Part shown: positions 1 to 8,838 of the stretch, piece by piece
Layout: each line of letters begins with the position of its first letter
How positions within the stretch are numbered: the stretch's first letter is position 1
NCBI RefSeq assembly: GCF_029894125.1
Contig: NZ_JARXYZ010000004.1
Location: 310,001-374,000 of the forward strand
Length of the DNA: 64,000 bases
DNA from: Kitasatospora sp. MAA19
Lineage (GTDB): Bacteria; Actinomycetota; Actinomycetes; Streptomycetales; Streptomycetaceae
Reading direction: 5' to 3'
Position numbers and translations under genes: made by a program
The notes under the pieces: model-generated
What the model saw: the letters and a program-made list of their open reading frames with translations, nothing else
What the model was told of the DNA's origin: nothing
The model's database searches: none

Positions 1-515
1 CCGTCCAGCGCGATCAGGTCGGCGACCAGGTTGGCGAAGGTGCCGGTGAGCGCGGGGAACGGGCCGCGGGCGGTGCGCAGCACCTTGGCGGCGAGCTGGA
101 AGCGGGTGGCGTCGGCGAGCAGCCGCACGTCGGGTTCGACGCCGATCCGCAGGCCGTGCTCCTTGAGCAGCCGGCCGGCGAAGGCGTGGTAGGTGGAGAT
201 CTCCGGTTCGCCGAGCGGCTCCGCGTCGTCCTCCCCGGCGACGCCGGCTCTCAGCAGGGCGGCGCGCACCCGCTCGGCGAGCTCGCCGGCGGCCTTGTTG
301 GTGAAGGTGAGGCCGAGCACCTCCTCGGGCCGTACGGCGCCGGAGCCGACCAGCCAGACGACGCGGGCGGCCATCACCGTGGTCTTGCCGGAGCCGGCGC
401 CGGCCACGATCACGGCCGGTTCCAGGGGGGCGCCGATGGCCGCCATCTGCTCCCGGTTGAACGGGATGCCCAGCAGCTCCTTGAGCTGGTCGGGATGGCT
501 GAGCACGGCGGTCAC
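1..515 (-). CDS. adnB: AdnB-like ATP-dependent helicase/nuclease, N-terminal part only
   Basis: This is the N-terminal 171 residues or so of a UvrD/Rep superfamily 1A helicase; the rest lies beyond the left edge. The GTG at 515 opens a protein whose first 60 residues contain a GAGSGKTTVMAAR Walker A motif, followed by a VLGLTFTNKAAGELAERV segment (motif Ia) and an ISTYHAFAGRLL segment. It begins 32 bp after the stop of the upstream helicase-nuclease on the same strand, so the two probably form one operon. In mycobacteria AdnA and AdnB form a heterodimeric motor-nuclease that resects DNA double-strand breaks, with adnA first, the same order as here. AdnB is the lead motor in that complex. The assignment rests on order and N-terminal sequence; the nuclease domain is not visible. 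Confidence 0.85.
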   Translation of the reverse strand, partial: MTAVLSHPDQLKELLGIPFNREQMAAIGAPLEPAVIVAGAGSGKTTVMAARVVWLVGSGAVRPEEVLGLTFTNKAAGELAERVRAALLRAGVAGEDDAEPLGEPEISTYHAFAGRLLKEHGLRIGVEPDVRLLADATRFQLAAKVLRTARGPFPALTGTFANLVADLIALD

Positions 516-547
516 CCCGCAACGTTAACCGGAGCGGCGGACAACCT

Positions 548-3500
548 TCACTCGACGAGTTGCGCCCCGTCCCGCTGGGCGGAGCAGCTGCGGCGGAAGG
601 CGCAGCGGTCGCAGCCGCCGCCGGTCTGCGGGACGAAGCGCTCGGCGAGGACCTTGCCGGCCGCGGCGGCGAGCAGGTTCTCGATCCACGGCTCGCCCTC
701 CGGCGGGTCCTGCCGCTGCACCTTGGGGGCGTCCTGGGCGGCCTTGGCGGCGGGCTCGCGCAGGTGGACGAGTTCGGCGCCGCCGGTGGCCGGGGGGCGG
801 TCGGCGAAGCCGGGCAGCTCGTTGAGCGCCCCGGCGCGGACGGCGAGCTGGTAGACGGCGAGCTGCTTGTGCTCGGGCAGCGACTTGTCGGTGGGGATCT
901 GCTTGCCGGTCTTGAAGTCGACCACGTAGGCGCGCCCGGCGGTGTCCTTCTCGACCCGGTCCATCGAGCCGCGGATGCGCACCGAGACGCCGCCGACGTC
1001 GAGGGTGACGTCGAAGCCGTGCTCGGTGGCGACCAGGTCGCGGCCGCGCTCCAGCACGTGCCAGTTGAGGAAGCGCTCCAGGGCGGCGCGGGCCTCGGTC
1101 TTCTCCTGCTGGGACTTCCAGGGCGCGTCGAAGGCCAGCGCGTCCCAGACGGTGTCCAGGCGTTCCATCAGGACGGCGAGGTCGGCGGGGGTGCGCCCGG
1201 AGCCGACCTCGTCGGCGAGCGCGTGCACGACGTTGCCGAAGCCCTGGGCGGCGGAGCCGGCGACGCGGGCCTTGACCTCCTTGTCCAGGAACCACTGCAG
1301 CGAGCAGCTCTCCAGCTGCTCCAGGCCGCTGCCGGACAGCCGTACCGGCAGGTCGGCGCTGCGCAGCGGCTCGGGGGCGGCGGTGGGGTCGTCCAGGCCC
1401 CACCAGCGCTCGGGGCGGGCGGCGGGCACCAGCGGCAGGCCCTCGTCGTCGGTGGCGGCGGCGAGGACGGCGAGCCGTTCGGCGGCGGCCCGGCGCAGTT
1501 CGGGCGAGCGGGCCGGGTCGACGGTGACGGCCCGCAGTTCGGCGATCAGCGCGGGGACGGACAGCGGGCGGCGCGGGCGGTGGGTGACGTCCTCGACGGT
1601 GACCGGCGGGGTGCGGCGCACGACCCGGCCGGTGCGCGGGTCGACGTCCTCGCGGTAGAGCTCGCGCAGGAAGCGGGAGGGCTCGTCGCCGTCGTCGGCG
1701 GGGGCCTTGACGGCGGTGACGATCAGCCGCTCCCTGGCGCGGGTCGCGGCGACGTAGAAGAGCCGGCGTTCCTCGCCTAGCAGGGCGCCCGGGGAGAGCG
1801 GTTCGGCGAGGCCGTCGCGGCCGATCCGGTCGGCCTCCAGCAGGGAGCCGCGACGGCGCAGGTCGGGCCAGAGGCCGTCCTGGACGCCGGCGACGACGAC
1901 CAGGCGCCACTCCAGGCCCTTGGCGCGGTGGGCGGTCATCAGCCGGACGGCCTCGGGGCGCACGGCCCGCACGGTGAGGGTGTCGGCGGCGATGTCCTGG
2001 GCGTCGAGCTCGGCGAGCAGGTCGAGGGCGCCGCGGTGGCCGGTGACCTGCTCCTCGGCGCGGGCGGCGGTCTCGAACAGCGCGCACAGCGCGTCGAGGT
2101 CGCGGTCGGCGTTGCGGCCGGCGGCGCCGCCGCGCAGGGCGGCCCGCTCCAGGCGCTCGCGCCAGCGGCGGCTGCCGTCCCACAGCTCCCAGAGCGCCTC
2201 CTCGGCGGTGCAGCCGCCGGCCAGCCGCTCGCGGACCTTGCGCAGCAGGGTGCCGAGGTCGCGGGCCCGGCGGGCGTGGGCGGGGTCGAGGGCGACCAGC
2301 CGCTCGGGCTCGGCGAGGGCCTCGCGCAGGAGGTCGCCGGCCGGGCGCGGGGCGGCGGGGTTGCCGTCGGCGCGCAGGGCGGCGCGCTCCTCCTCGCGCA
2401 GGGCGCGGCCGAGGCGGCGCAGGTCGGAGCCGTCGAGGCCGCCGAGCGGGCCGGTGAGCAGGGCGTGGGCCAGCTCGGTGGTGAGCGGGTCGGGCGTGTC
2501 CGGGTCGCCGTGCCGGTCGCGGGCGGCCTGCTCGGCGCAGACCCGCAGGGCGAGCAGCAGCTGGGCGACGGCCGGCTCCTCGCGCAGCGGCAGGTCGTCG
2601 CCGTCGATCTCCAGCGGGACGCCCGCCGCGCTGAGCGCCCGCCGGACGCCGGGGATGGAACGGGCGCCGGCCCGGACGAGGACGGCCATCTCGCCCCAGG
2701 GCACGCCGTCCTCCAGGTGGGCGCGGCGCAGCAGGTCGGCGATCGAGTCGAGTTCGGCGCCGGGGGTGGGGTAGGTGTAGACCTCGACCCGGCCGCCCTC
2801 GCGGGAGGGCAGCAGCGCGCGGTGCTGGGCGAGCTTGTCGGCGGGCAGCCGGCCCATCGGCATCCGCCGGGCGATCTCCCGGGAGGCGGCGAGCAGGACG
2901 GCGCCGGAGCGGCGGGAGACGCGCAGCACCTTGACGTCGGCGGGGCCGCCGTCGGCCCGGCGGAAGGTCTGCGGGAAGTCGAGGATGCCGTTGATGTCGG
3001 CGCCGCGGAAGGCGTAGATCGACTGGTCGGGGTCGCCGACCGCGACGAGCGCCCGTCCGTCCCCGGCCAGCTGGCGCAGCAGCCGGACCTGGGAGGGGTC
3101 GGTGTCCTGGTACTCGTCGACGAACACCACCTCGTAGCGCCGCCGCAGTTCCTCGCCGACCTCGGGGCGTTCGGCGAGCAGCACGGCCCGGTGGACGAGT
3201 TCGGCGTAGTCGAGGACGCCGCGCAGGTCGAGCACGTCGAGGTAGTCGGCCAGGAAGTGCGCGGCGGCGGCCCAGTCGGGGCGCTGGACACCCTGGGCGA
3301 AGCGCTCCAGTTCGGCCTCGCCGAGGCCCAGCTCGCGGCTGCGGGCGAGGACGGCGCGGACCTCGTCGGCGAAACCGCGGGTGGTCAGGCAGGCCCGCAG
3401 GTCGAGCGGCCAGTGGATCCGGGAACTGCCGAGCCGGGCGTCCTCGGCGCCGCCGGCCAGCAGTTCGCGGACCATGACGTCCTGTTCGGGGCCGGAGAGC

Positions 3501-3865
3501 AGCCGCAGCGGCTCGGCGTAGTCCTGCGGGTCCTGGTGGGCGCGCAGCAGGGCGTAGCAGAAGGAGTGGAAGGTGGTGGCCTGCGCGGCCGCGGCCGAGG
3601 CGCCGAGCCGGCCGGACATCCGGTCGCGCAGCTCCAGCGCGGCCTTGCGGCTGAAGGTGAGGACGAGGATGCGCTCGGGGTCGGTGCCGTCCTCGATCCG
3701 CCGGGCGACCGCCTCGACCAGCGTGGTGGTCTTGCCCGTCCCGGGGCCGGCGAGCACCAGCAGCGGGCCGCCGTCGTGCTCGACCACGGCGCGCTGGTAC
3801 TCGTCCAGCACCGGCGGGGCGGGCTGGACGAGCGGGCTGCGCACGAGCCGGTACGGAGAACTCAC
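548..3865 (-). CDS. adnA: AdnA-like ATP-dependent helicase/exonuclease subunit
   Basis: A protein of 1105 residues with an N-terminal UvrD-type motor and a C-terminal RecB-like nuclease. Walker A (LAGPGTGKTTT) is at residues 39-48, motif II reads VFVDEYQDTDPSQ and motif III DPDQSIYAFRGADI. The C-terminal PD-(D/E)XK signature is YVVDFKTGKQIP. An ESCSLQWF cysteine followed near the C-terminus by CDRCAFRRSC gives the four cysteines expected of the Fe-S clamp of AddB/AdnAB nucleases. Length agrees with mycobacterial Adn subunits. I chose the GTG at 3865 because an AGGATC element precedes it by about 8 nt; the open frame continues 21 codons further without a better signal. It acts with AdnB in cytoplasmic double-strand-break end processing, replacing RecBCD. 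Confidence 0.85.
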   Translation of the reverse strand: MSSPYRLVRSPLVQPAPPVLDEYQRAVVEHDGGPLLVLAGPGTGKTTTLVEAVARRIEDGTDPERILVLTFSRKAALELRDRMSGRLGASAAAAQATTFHSFCYALLRAHQDPQDYAEPLRLLSGPEQDVMVRELLAGGAEDARLGSSRIHWPLDLRACLTTRGFADEVRAVLARSRELGLGEAELERFAQGVQRPDWAAAAHFLADYLDVLDLRGVLDYAELVHRAVLLAERPEVGEELRRRYEVVFVDEYQDTDPSQVRLLRQLAGDGRALVAVGDPDQSIYAFRGADINGILDFPQTFRRADGGPADVKVLRVSRRSGAVLLAASREIARRMPMGRLPADKLAQHRALLPSREGGRVEVYTYPTPGAELDSIADLLRRAHLEDGVPWGEMAVLVRAGARSIPGVRRALSAAGVPLEIDGDDLPLREEPAVAQLLLALRVCAEQAARDRHGDPDTPDPLTTELAHALLTGPLGGLDGSDLRRLGRALREEERAALRADGNPAAPRPAGDLLREALAEPERLVALDPAHARRARDLGTLLRKVRERLAGGCTAEEALWELWDGSRRWRERLERAALRGGAAGRNADRDLDALCALFETAARAEEQVTGHRGALDLLAELDAQDIAADTLTVRAVRPEAVRLMTAHRAKGLEWRLVVVAGVQDGLWPDLRRRGSLLEADRIGRDGLAEPLSPGALLGEERRLFYVAATRARERLIVTAVKAPADDGDEPSRFLRELYREDVDPRTGRVVRRTPPVTVEDVTHRPRRPLSVPALIAELRAVTVDPARSPELRRAAAERLAVLAAATDDEGLPLVPAARPERWWGLDDPTAAPEPLRSADLPVRLSGSGLEQLESCSLQWFLDKEVKARVAGSAAQGFGNVVHALADEVGSGRTPADLAVLMERLDTVWDALAFDAPWKSQQEKTEARAALERFLNWHVLERGRDLVATEHGFDVTLDVGGVSVRIRGSMDRVEKDTAGRAYVVDFKTGKQIPTDKSLPEHKQLAVYQLAVRAGALNELPGFADRPPATGGAELVHLREPAAKAAQDAPKVQRQDPPEGEPWIENLLAAAAGKVLAERFVPQTGGGCDRCAFRRSCSAQRDGAQLVE

Positions 3866-3949
3866 TGAACGGATCCTGGGGTTGTGCTGGAGGCGTGGTC
3901 GAGCGGGCCCGCCGGGGCCCGCCCGCATCGAGCCTACGATCCTGCCCCG

Positions 3950-4327
3950 TCAATCCCGTCCGCGCGGCGGATTCCCCGGAAGCTCCCGGCCGTCCCAGCG
4001 GGCCCGCCGCAGGTCGACCCGGGGCGGGTCGGCGAGCTCGCGCAGCGGGGTGCCCTCCTCGCCGTAGTGGGCGAAGGCGCGGTGCTCGTGCCCGGGCAGG
4101 AAGCGGCCGTCGGCGCGGATCACCCGCCACCAGGGGACCGAGCCGCCGTACAGGGCCATCACCCGGCCGACCTGCCGGGGGCCGCCCTGGCCGAGGTACT
4201 CGGCAACGTCCCCGTAGGTCATCACCCTGCCGGGTGGAATCCGCTCGGTCAGGTCGAGCACCAGTTCGGCGAAGGATGGCAGGGCGTCCGGGAGGCCGTC
4301 GTCTGTTACGTCCGTCACCTGCGGCAT
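3950..4327 (-). CDS. Alkyltransferase-like (Atl1-type) MGMT-family DNA-binding protein
   Basis: A protein of 125 residues with the winged-helix C-terminal half of O6-alkylguanine-DNA alkyltransferase: IPPGRVMTYGDVAEYLGQ, RQVGRVMALYG and then PWWRVIRADGRF. In true alkyltransferases this last stretch is PCHRVV, with the methyl-accepting cysteine. Here Trp replaces Cys, the hallmark of ATL proteins, which bind O6-alkylguanine and flag it for nucleotide excision repair without repairing it. The ATG at 4327 follows a GAGGAAGA ribosome site. It sits 84 bp downstream of the start of the AdnA-like gene on the same strand and diverges from the membrane protein at 4462. A similar gene lies near adnAB in mycobacteria, by memory. 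Confidence 0.88.
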   Translation of the reverse strand: MPQVTDVTDDGLPDALPSFAELVLDLTERIPPGRVMTYGDVAEYLGQGGPRQVGRVMALYGGSVPWWRVIRADGRFLPGHEHRAFAHYGEEGTPLRELADPPRVDLRRARWDGRELPGNPPRGRD

Positions 4328-4461
4328 TCTTCCTCACCGGCGCGCGCCCCAGGCCCCGTACGAACGATCCGCCGCGCCCGATCCGCCCCCTGTCCAGCAC
4401 GGGGCGCCAGGGCATGCCACCATCTTCGGGGCGGTGAGTGGTGATACGAGGACAAGACCAG

Positions 4462-7215
4462 ATGACCGGGACGGCTGACGTGGGCGTGGACAAGGACTCC
4501 GACGAGTCCGCCGCCGCCGTACCCTCGGCTCCTGGTGGAGGGCCCGCAGCCGGGCCGACCCCGGAAGTCTCCCTGATCAAGGACCTGACGATCAAGACCC
4601 CCGCGCCCACCGAGGCCCCCGAGGAACCCGCCGAAGCCGCCGAAGCCGCCGCGGCCCCCGGGGAACCGACCGTCCCCGCCCCCGCCGGCGAGCCACCGGC
4701 CCGGCGCCCGCTGCCGGACTACCACGACCCGCTGGACGACACCCCGCACCTGGACGTCGACGAGCCGCTGCTCGCCGCCCGGGCGCACCGCCCGTCCGAC
4801 CTGATCCGCTTCCTGGCCGGCGTCTGCGGCATAGTCGCCGTCTTCGTGCTGGCGGGCATCGCCACCTCGACCACCACCGGCATCGAACAGGACATCGCCA
4901 CCAACGCGCCGCACTTCTCCGCGGTGCTCTCCACGATCACCGGCCTGCTCTCCAGCGTCGCGGTGCTCGCCGTACCGCTGGCCTTCGCGGTCGAGCGGCT
5001 GATCAAACGCGACGGCCTGCGGGTCGCCGACGGCGTCCTCGCCTCGGTGCTCGCCTACGGCGTCTCGCTGGGCATCGACTGGTGGGTGGCCGAGGGCGCC
5101 TCCGACCACATCCGGGACGCGCTGACCCGGCTGCCGATGGACAGCAACGGCACCCTCACCGACCCGGTGCACGGCTACCTCGCCCCGGTGATCGCCTACA
5201 TGACCGCGGTCGGCATGTCGAGCAGACCGCGCTGGCGGGTCGCCCTGTGGGTGGTGGTGGTCTTCAGCGGGATCACCGAACTGCTCGGCGGCTACACCAC
5301 CCCGCTGTCGCTGCTGCTCACCGTCCTGATCGGCTGGTCCGTCGCCTACGGCACGCTGTACGCGATCGGCTCCCCGAACATCCGGCCCACCGGCCAGCAC
5401 CTGATGATCGGCCTGCGCAAGGTCGGCTTCACCCCGCAGAGCGCCCACCGCGCCCCGGACGCGCCCGGCGGCACCCGCCGCTACTACGTGACCCAGCAGA
5501 GCGGCCCGCCGCTGGACGTCCACATCATCGACCGCGAGCAGCAGGCCTCCGGGTTCTTCTACCGGGCCTGGCGGCGGCTGCGGCTGCGCTCGGTCGCGGT
5601 GCGCCGCAGCCCGCAGTCGCTGCGCCAGGCGCTGGAGCAGGAGGCCCTGATCGCGTACGCGGCGGCCGCCTCGGGCGCCCGCGCGCCGCAGCTGGTCGCC
5701 ACCTCCGAGCTGGGCCCGGACGCCGCGATCCTGGTCTACGGCAAGGTCGAGGGCCGCATCCTGGACGAGCTCTCCGACGACGAGGTCACCGACCTGGTGA
5801 TGGCCTCGCTGTGGGAGTCGGTGGCCGCGCTGCACGAGCGCCGGATCGCCCACCGGCGGCTGACCGGCGAGTCGCTGCTGGTGGTGGACGAGAAGACGGC
5901 CTGCCTGGTCAACCTCTCCGGCGGCGACATCGCCGCCACCGACCTGACCCTGCGCATCGACGTCGCCCAGCTGCTCACCACCTTCGCGCTGCGGATCGGC
6001 CCGGAGCGCGCCGTCGCCACCGCCAACGCGGTGCTCGGCGCCGACCGCGTGGCGCAGGCGCTGCCCCTGCTCCAGCCGGTCGGGATGAGCCGCTCCACCC
6101 GGATCGACCTCACCCGGCTCGGCAAGGAGCGCAAGGCCGCCGCCAAGGCCCGGGCGCTGGAGCAGGTCGCGGCCGGCGAGCGCACCCAGCAGCAGGCCGA
6201 GGAGGACATCGCGGCGGCCGGCGAGGACCTGCTGAGCCGCATCCGCGGCCAGATCCTGCAGATCGCCCCCGAGGCTCCGATGGAGCCGGCCAAGCTGGAA
6301 CGGCTGAAGCCGAAGAGCCTGATCATGGTGATCGCGCTCACCTTCGCCGCCTACCTGGCCCTGACCACCATCAAGCCGGCCCAGCTCAAGCTCTCCCAGA
6401 TGGACTGGGTCTGGGCCGCGGTGGCCCTGGCGGCGGCCGCCTTCAGCTACGTCGCCGCCGCGATGAGCCTGACCGGCTTCGTCCCGGAGAAGCTGCCGTT
6501 CCGACGCACCGTCGCGGCCCAGCTGGCCGGCTCGTTCGTCAAGCTGGTCGCGCCCGCCGCGATCGGCGGCATCGCGCTCAACACCCGCTACCTGCAGAAG
6601 GCCGGCATCCGCTCGGGCCAGGCGGTGGCCTCGGTCGGCGCCTCCCAGCTGGCCGGCCTGGCCGGGCACCTGCTGCTGCTGTTCAGCTTCGGCCTGATCA
6701 CCGGCAGCCAGACCAACGGCGACCTCTCCGCCTCCCGCGCGGTGATCATCGGCGTGCTGACCGCCGCCGTGCTCGCCCTGGTGGTGGCGGCGGTCGCGCC
6801 GCTGCGCCGGTTCGTCCTGGGCCGGCTGCGCTCGCTGTTCTTCGGCGTCGTCCCGCGGATGCTCGACCTGATGCAGACGCCCAGCAAGCTGGTCACCGGC
6901 TTCGGCGGCATCCTGCTGCTGACCCTGTCCTTCACCGCCTGCCTGGACGCCTCGGTGCAGGCCTTCGGCGGCAACGTCAGCTTCTCGGCGGTCGCGGTGG
7001 TCTTCCTGACCGCCAACGCGGCCGGTTCGGCGATCCCCACCCCGGGCGGCATCGGCCCGGTCGAGGTCGCCCTTATCGGCGCCCTGACGGTCGCGGACGT
7101 GTCGCCGGCGGTCGCCACCCCGGCGGTCTTCCTCTACCGGGCGCTCACCTTCTGGCTGCCGGTGCTGCCGGGCTGGATCTCCTACAACATGCTGCAGCGC
7201 CGCGGCGCGCTCTGA
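4462..7215 (+). CDS. Membrane protein with kinase-like domain and C-terminal flippase-like (UPF0104/LPG-synthase TM) domain
   Basis: About 917 residues. An acidic, proline/alanine-rich cytoplasmic tail (about residues 1-110) precedes a group of hydrophobic helices (about 115-300). A soluble domain (about 310-560) follows that resembles lipopolysaccharide/ABC1-type kinases: a long helix, LVYGKVEGRIL, then HERRIAHRRLTGESLLVV. The C-terminal 300 residues carry about eight helices with the GGIGPVEVALIGAL signature of the AglD/MprF-type lysylphosphatidylglycerol-synthase transmembrane family. I placed the start at the ATG of MTGTADVG, after a GAGGAC element; the open frame begins eight codons earlier. 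The kinase HRD and DFG motifs are degenerate, so it may be a pseudokinase. Transport of an envelope lipid or glycan intermediate is an inference. A hairpin terminator follows. Confidence 0.8.
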   Translation: MTGTADVGVDKDSDESAAAVPSAPGGGPAAGPTPEVSLIKDLTIKTPAPTEAPEEPAEAAEAAAAPGEPTVPAPAGEPPARRPLPDYHDPLDDTPHLDVDEPLLAARAHRPSDLIRFLAGVCGIVAVFVLAGIATSTTTGIEQDIATNAPHFSAVLSTITGLLSSVAVLAVPLAFAVERLIKRDGLRVADGVLASVLAYGVSLGIDWWVAEGASDHIRDALTRLPMDSNGTLTDPVHGYLAPVIAYMTAVGMSSRPRWRVALWVVVVFSGITELLGGYTTPLSLLLTVLIGWSVAYGTLYAIGSPNIRPTGQHLMIGLRKVGFTPQSAHRAPDAPGGTRRYYVTQQSGPPLDVHIIDREQQASGFFYRAWRRLRLRSVAVRRSPQSLRQALEQEALIAYAAAASGARAPQLVATSELGPDAAILVYGKVEGRILDELSDDEVTDLVMASLWESVAALHERRIAHRRLTGESLLVVDEKTACLVNLSGGDIAATDLTLRIDVAQLLTTFALRIGPERAVATANAVLGADRVAQALPLLQPVGMSRSTRIDLTRLGKERKAAAKARALEQVAAGERTQQQAEEDIAAAGEDLLSRIRGQILQIAPEAPMEPAKLERLKPKSLIMVIALTFAAYLALTTIKPAQLKLSQMDWVWAAVALAAAAFSYVAAAMSLTGFVPEKLPFRRTVAAQLAGSFVKLVAPAAIGGIALNTRYLQKAGIRSGQAVASVGASQLAGLAGHLLLLFSFGLITGSQTNGDLSASRAVIIGVLTAAVLALVVAAVAPLRRFVLGRLRSLFFGVVPRMLDLMQTPSKLVTGFGGILLLTLSFTACLDASVQAFGGNVSFSAVAVVFLTANAAGSAIPTPGGIGPVEVALIGALTVADVSPAVATPAVFLYRALTFWLPVLPGWISYNMLQRRGAL

Positions 7216-7229
7216 GCCCGGAGACGCGG

Positions 7230-7253
7230 AAGGGCCCGCCGAGGCGGGCCCTT
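7230..7253. terminator. Rho-independent-like hairpin between convergent genes
   Basis: A perfect 10-bp inverted repeat (AAGGGCCCGC paired with GCGGGCCCTT) around a 4-nt loop, 15 bases after the stop of the flippase-like gene. The next gene, moeZ, converges from the right. Confidence 0.75.
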
Positions 7254-7269
7254 CGCCGTGTCATGCCTC

Positions 7270-7429
7270 AGACCGACCGGCACATGGTGGGTGGATGAAG
7301 GAGCGGCGTCCGGGCCGAGTCTGGGCGGTGCCGACGAGGGAGTAGCAGCGGAGCTGCGGCGACTGAGGAGAAGCCGTCCAGGCGACAGCCTGGGCGTCGC
7401 GACGCCGCCCACCATGTGTCGGTCGGTCT
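7270..7429. repeat. 160-bp element bounded by 25-bp imperfect inverted repeats (MITE-like candidate)
   Basis: Two 25-base arms, 7270-7294 and 7405-7429, are inverted copies that differ at only two positions. The shared core reads AGACCGACC, then CACATGGTGGG. The arms enclose 110 bp with no credible reading frame. The right arm ends on the first base of the moeZ TAA stop codon (7429-7431). I see no second copy in the window and no clear target duplication, so calling it a non-autonomous mobile element is inference; a structured RNA or barrier element between convergent genes is the alternative. Confidence 0.5.
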
Positions 7430-8607
7430 TAGTAGACCGGCTTGTGCGGCTCGATCTGGTTGACCCAGCCGAGCACACCGCCGCCCAGGTGGACGGCGCT
7501 GGCGAAGCCGGCCGCCTTCACCACGGCCAGCACCTCGGCCGAGCGCACGCCCGACTTGCAGTGCAGCACGATCTTCCGGTCCTGCGGCAGCTTCTCCAGG
7601 GCGTCGCCCATGAGGAACTCGTTCTTCGGGATCAGCACCGCGCCGGGGATGTTGACGATCTCGTACTCGCCGGGCTCGCGGACGTCGACCAGGAAGATGT
7701 CCTCCTTGTCGTCCTGCCACTGCTTGAGCTGCGCCGAGGTGATGGTCGAACCGGCGGCGGCGGCCTGCGCCTCCTCCGACACGACGCCGCAGAAGGCCTC
7801 GTAGTCGATCAGCTCGGTGACCGTCGGGCTCTCGCCGCAGACCGCGCAGTCCGGGTCCTTGCGGATCTTCACCTGGCGGTAGTTCATCTCCAGGGCGTCG
7901 TAGATCATCAGCCGGCCGACCAGCGGGTCGCCCACGCCGGCCAGCAGCTTGATCGCCTCGGTGACCTGGATCGAGCCGATGGACGCGCAGAGCACGCCCA
8001 GCACGCCGCCCTCGGCGCAGGAGGGGACCATGCCCGGCGGCGGGGCCTCCGGGTAGAGGCAGCGGTAGCAGGGGCCGTGCTCGGCCCAGAACACGCTGGC
8101 CTGGCCGTCGAAGCGGTAGATCGAGCCCCACACGTACGGCTTGCCGAGCAGCACCGCGGCGTCGTTCACCAGGTACCGGGTGGCGAAGTTGTCGGTGCCG
8201 TCGACGATCAGGTCGTAGCCGGAGAAGATCTCCAGGACGTTGGAGTTGTCGAGGCGCTCCTCGTGGAGGATCACGTCGACGTAGGGGTTGATCTCCTTCA
8301 CCGAGTCCCGCGCCGACTCGCCCTTGGAGCGGCCGATGTCCGACTGGCCGTGGATGATCTGGCGCTGCAGGTTGGACTCGTCGACCACGTCGAACTCGAC
8401 GATGCCCAGCGTGCCGACACCGGCGGCGGCCAGGTACATCAGCGCGGGCGAGCCCAGGCCGCCGGCGCCGACGCACAGCACCTTGGCGTTCTTCAGCCGC
8501 TTCTGCCCGGCCATGCCCACGTCGGGGATGATCAGGTGGCGGGAGTACCTGCGGACCTCGTCAACGGTGAGCTCGTCGGCCGGCTCGACCAGGGGTGGCA
8601 ACGACAC
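7429..8607 (-). CDS. moeZ: Adenylyltransferase/sulfurtransferase MoeZ (MoeB-rhodanese fusion)
   Basis: A 392-residue protein that adenylates and thiolates the C-terminal Gly-Gly of ubiquitin-like sulfur carriers (MoaD, ThiS, CysO types) for molybdopterin, thiamine or cysteine synthesis. The N-terminal E1-like domain has GAGGLGSP at residues 47-54, followed by DVVDESNLQRQ. Zinc-type CxxC pairs are CYRC and CAVC. The C-terminal rhodanese domain carries the active-site loop HCKSGVRS. Fusion of both domains is the normal actinobacterial arrangement. The GTG at 8607 follows a GGAG at suitable spacing. The gene is transcribed alone, and its stop codon touches the inverted-repeat element. Confidence 0.95.
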   Translation of the reverse strand: MSLPPLVEPADELTVDEVRRYSRHLIIPDVGMAGQKRLKNAKVLCVGAGGLGSPALMYLAAAGVGTLGIVEFDVVDESNLQRQIIHGQSDIGRSKGESARDSVKEINPYVDVILHEERLDNSNVLEIFSGYDLIVDGTDNFATRYLVNDAAVLLGKPYVWGSIYRFDGQASVFWAEHGPCYRCLYPEAPPPGMVPSCAEGGVLGVLCASIGSIQVTEAIKLLAGVGDPLVGRLMIYDALEMNYRQVKIRKDPDCAVCGESPTVTELIDYEAFCGVVSEEAQAAAAGSTITSAQLKQWQDDKEDIFLVDVREPGEYEIVNIPGAVLIPKNEFLMGDALEKLPQDRKIVLHCKSGVRSAEVLAVVKAAGFASAVHLGGGVLGWVNQIEPHKPVY

Positions 8608-8784
8608 GGGGACTCCGATGGGTGTCTTGTTCAGGTGGCCAGGACCACCCTCGTGGCGGGGTCGCTGCTCCGCCGCGCGGGTGGCTCCTTACGCCAACAG
8701 TGTCATGCCCCTCCGGTATTCCGAGACAGCTCGTCCGACGGGCGAGACGCGCGGCGTCGGATCGTGGGACCGCCCGCCGGGCCC

Positions 8785-8830
8785 CGGAAAGCGCCCCGGG
8801 CCTGTCGGCACAGGCCCGGGGCGCTTTCCG
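8785..8830. terminator. Strong 21-bp hairpin terminator
   Basis: A perfect 21-bp stem (8785-8805 with 8810-8830) and a 4-nt CGGC loop, immediately downstream of the epimerase stop on the minus strand. It ends the glycan operon and insulates the moeZ upstream region. Confidence 0.85.
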
Positions 8831-8838
8831 GCGTCCGC

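Noticed and set aside
525..4610. A 1361-codon open frame antisense/offset to the AdnA-like gene
   Set aside because: Its product is an Arg/Pro/Ala/Gly-rich low-complexity shadow typical of the wrong frame in very GC-rich DNA. The true frame in the same place encodes a full helicase-nuclease.
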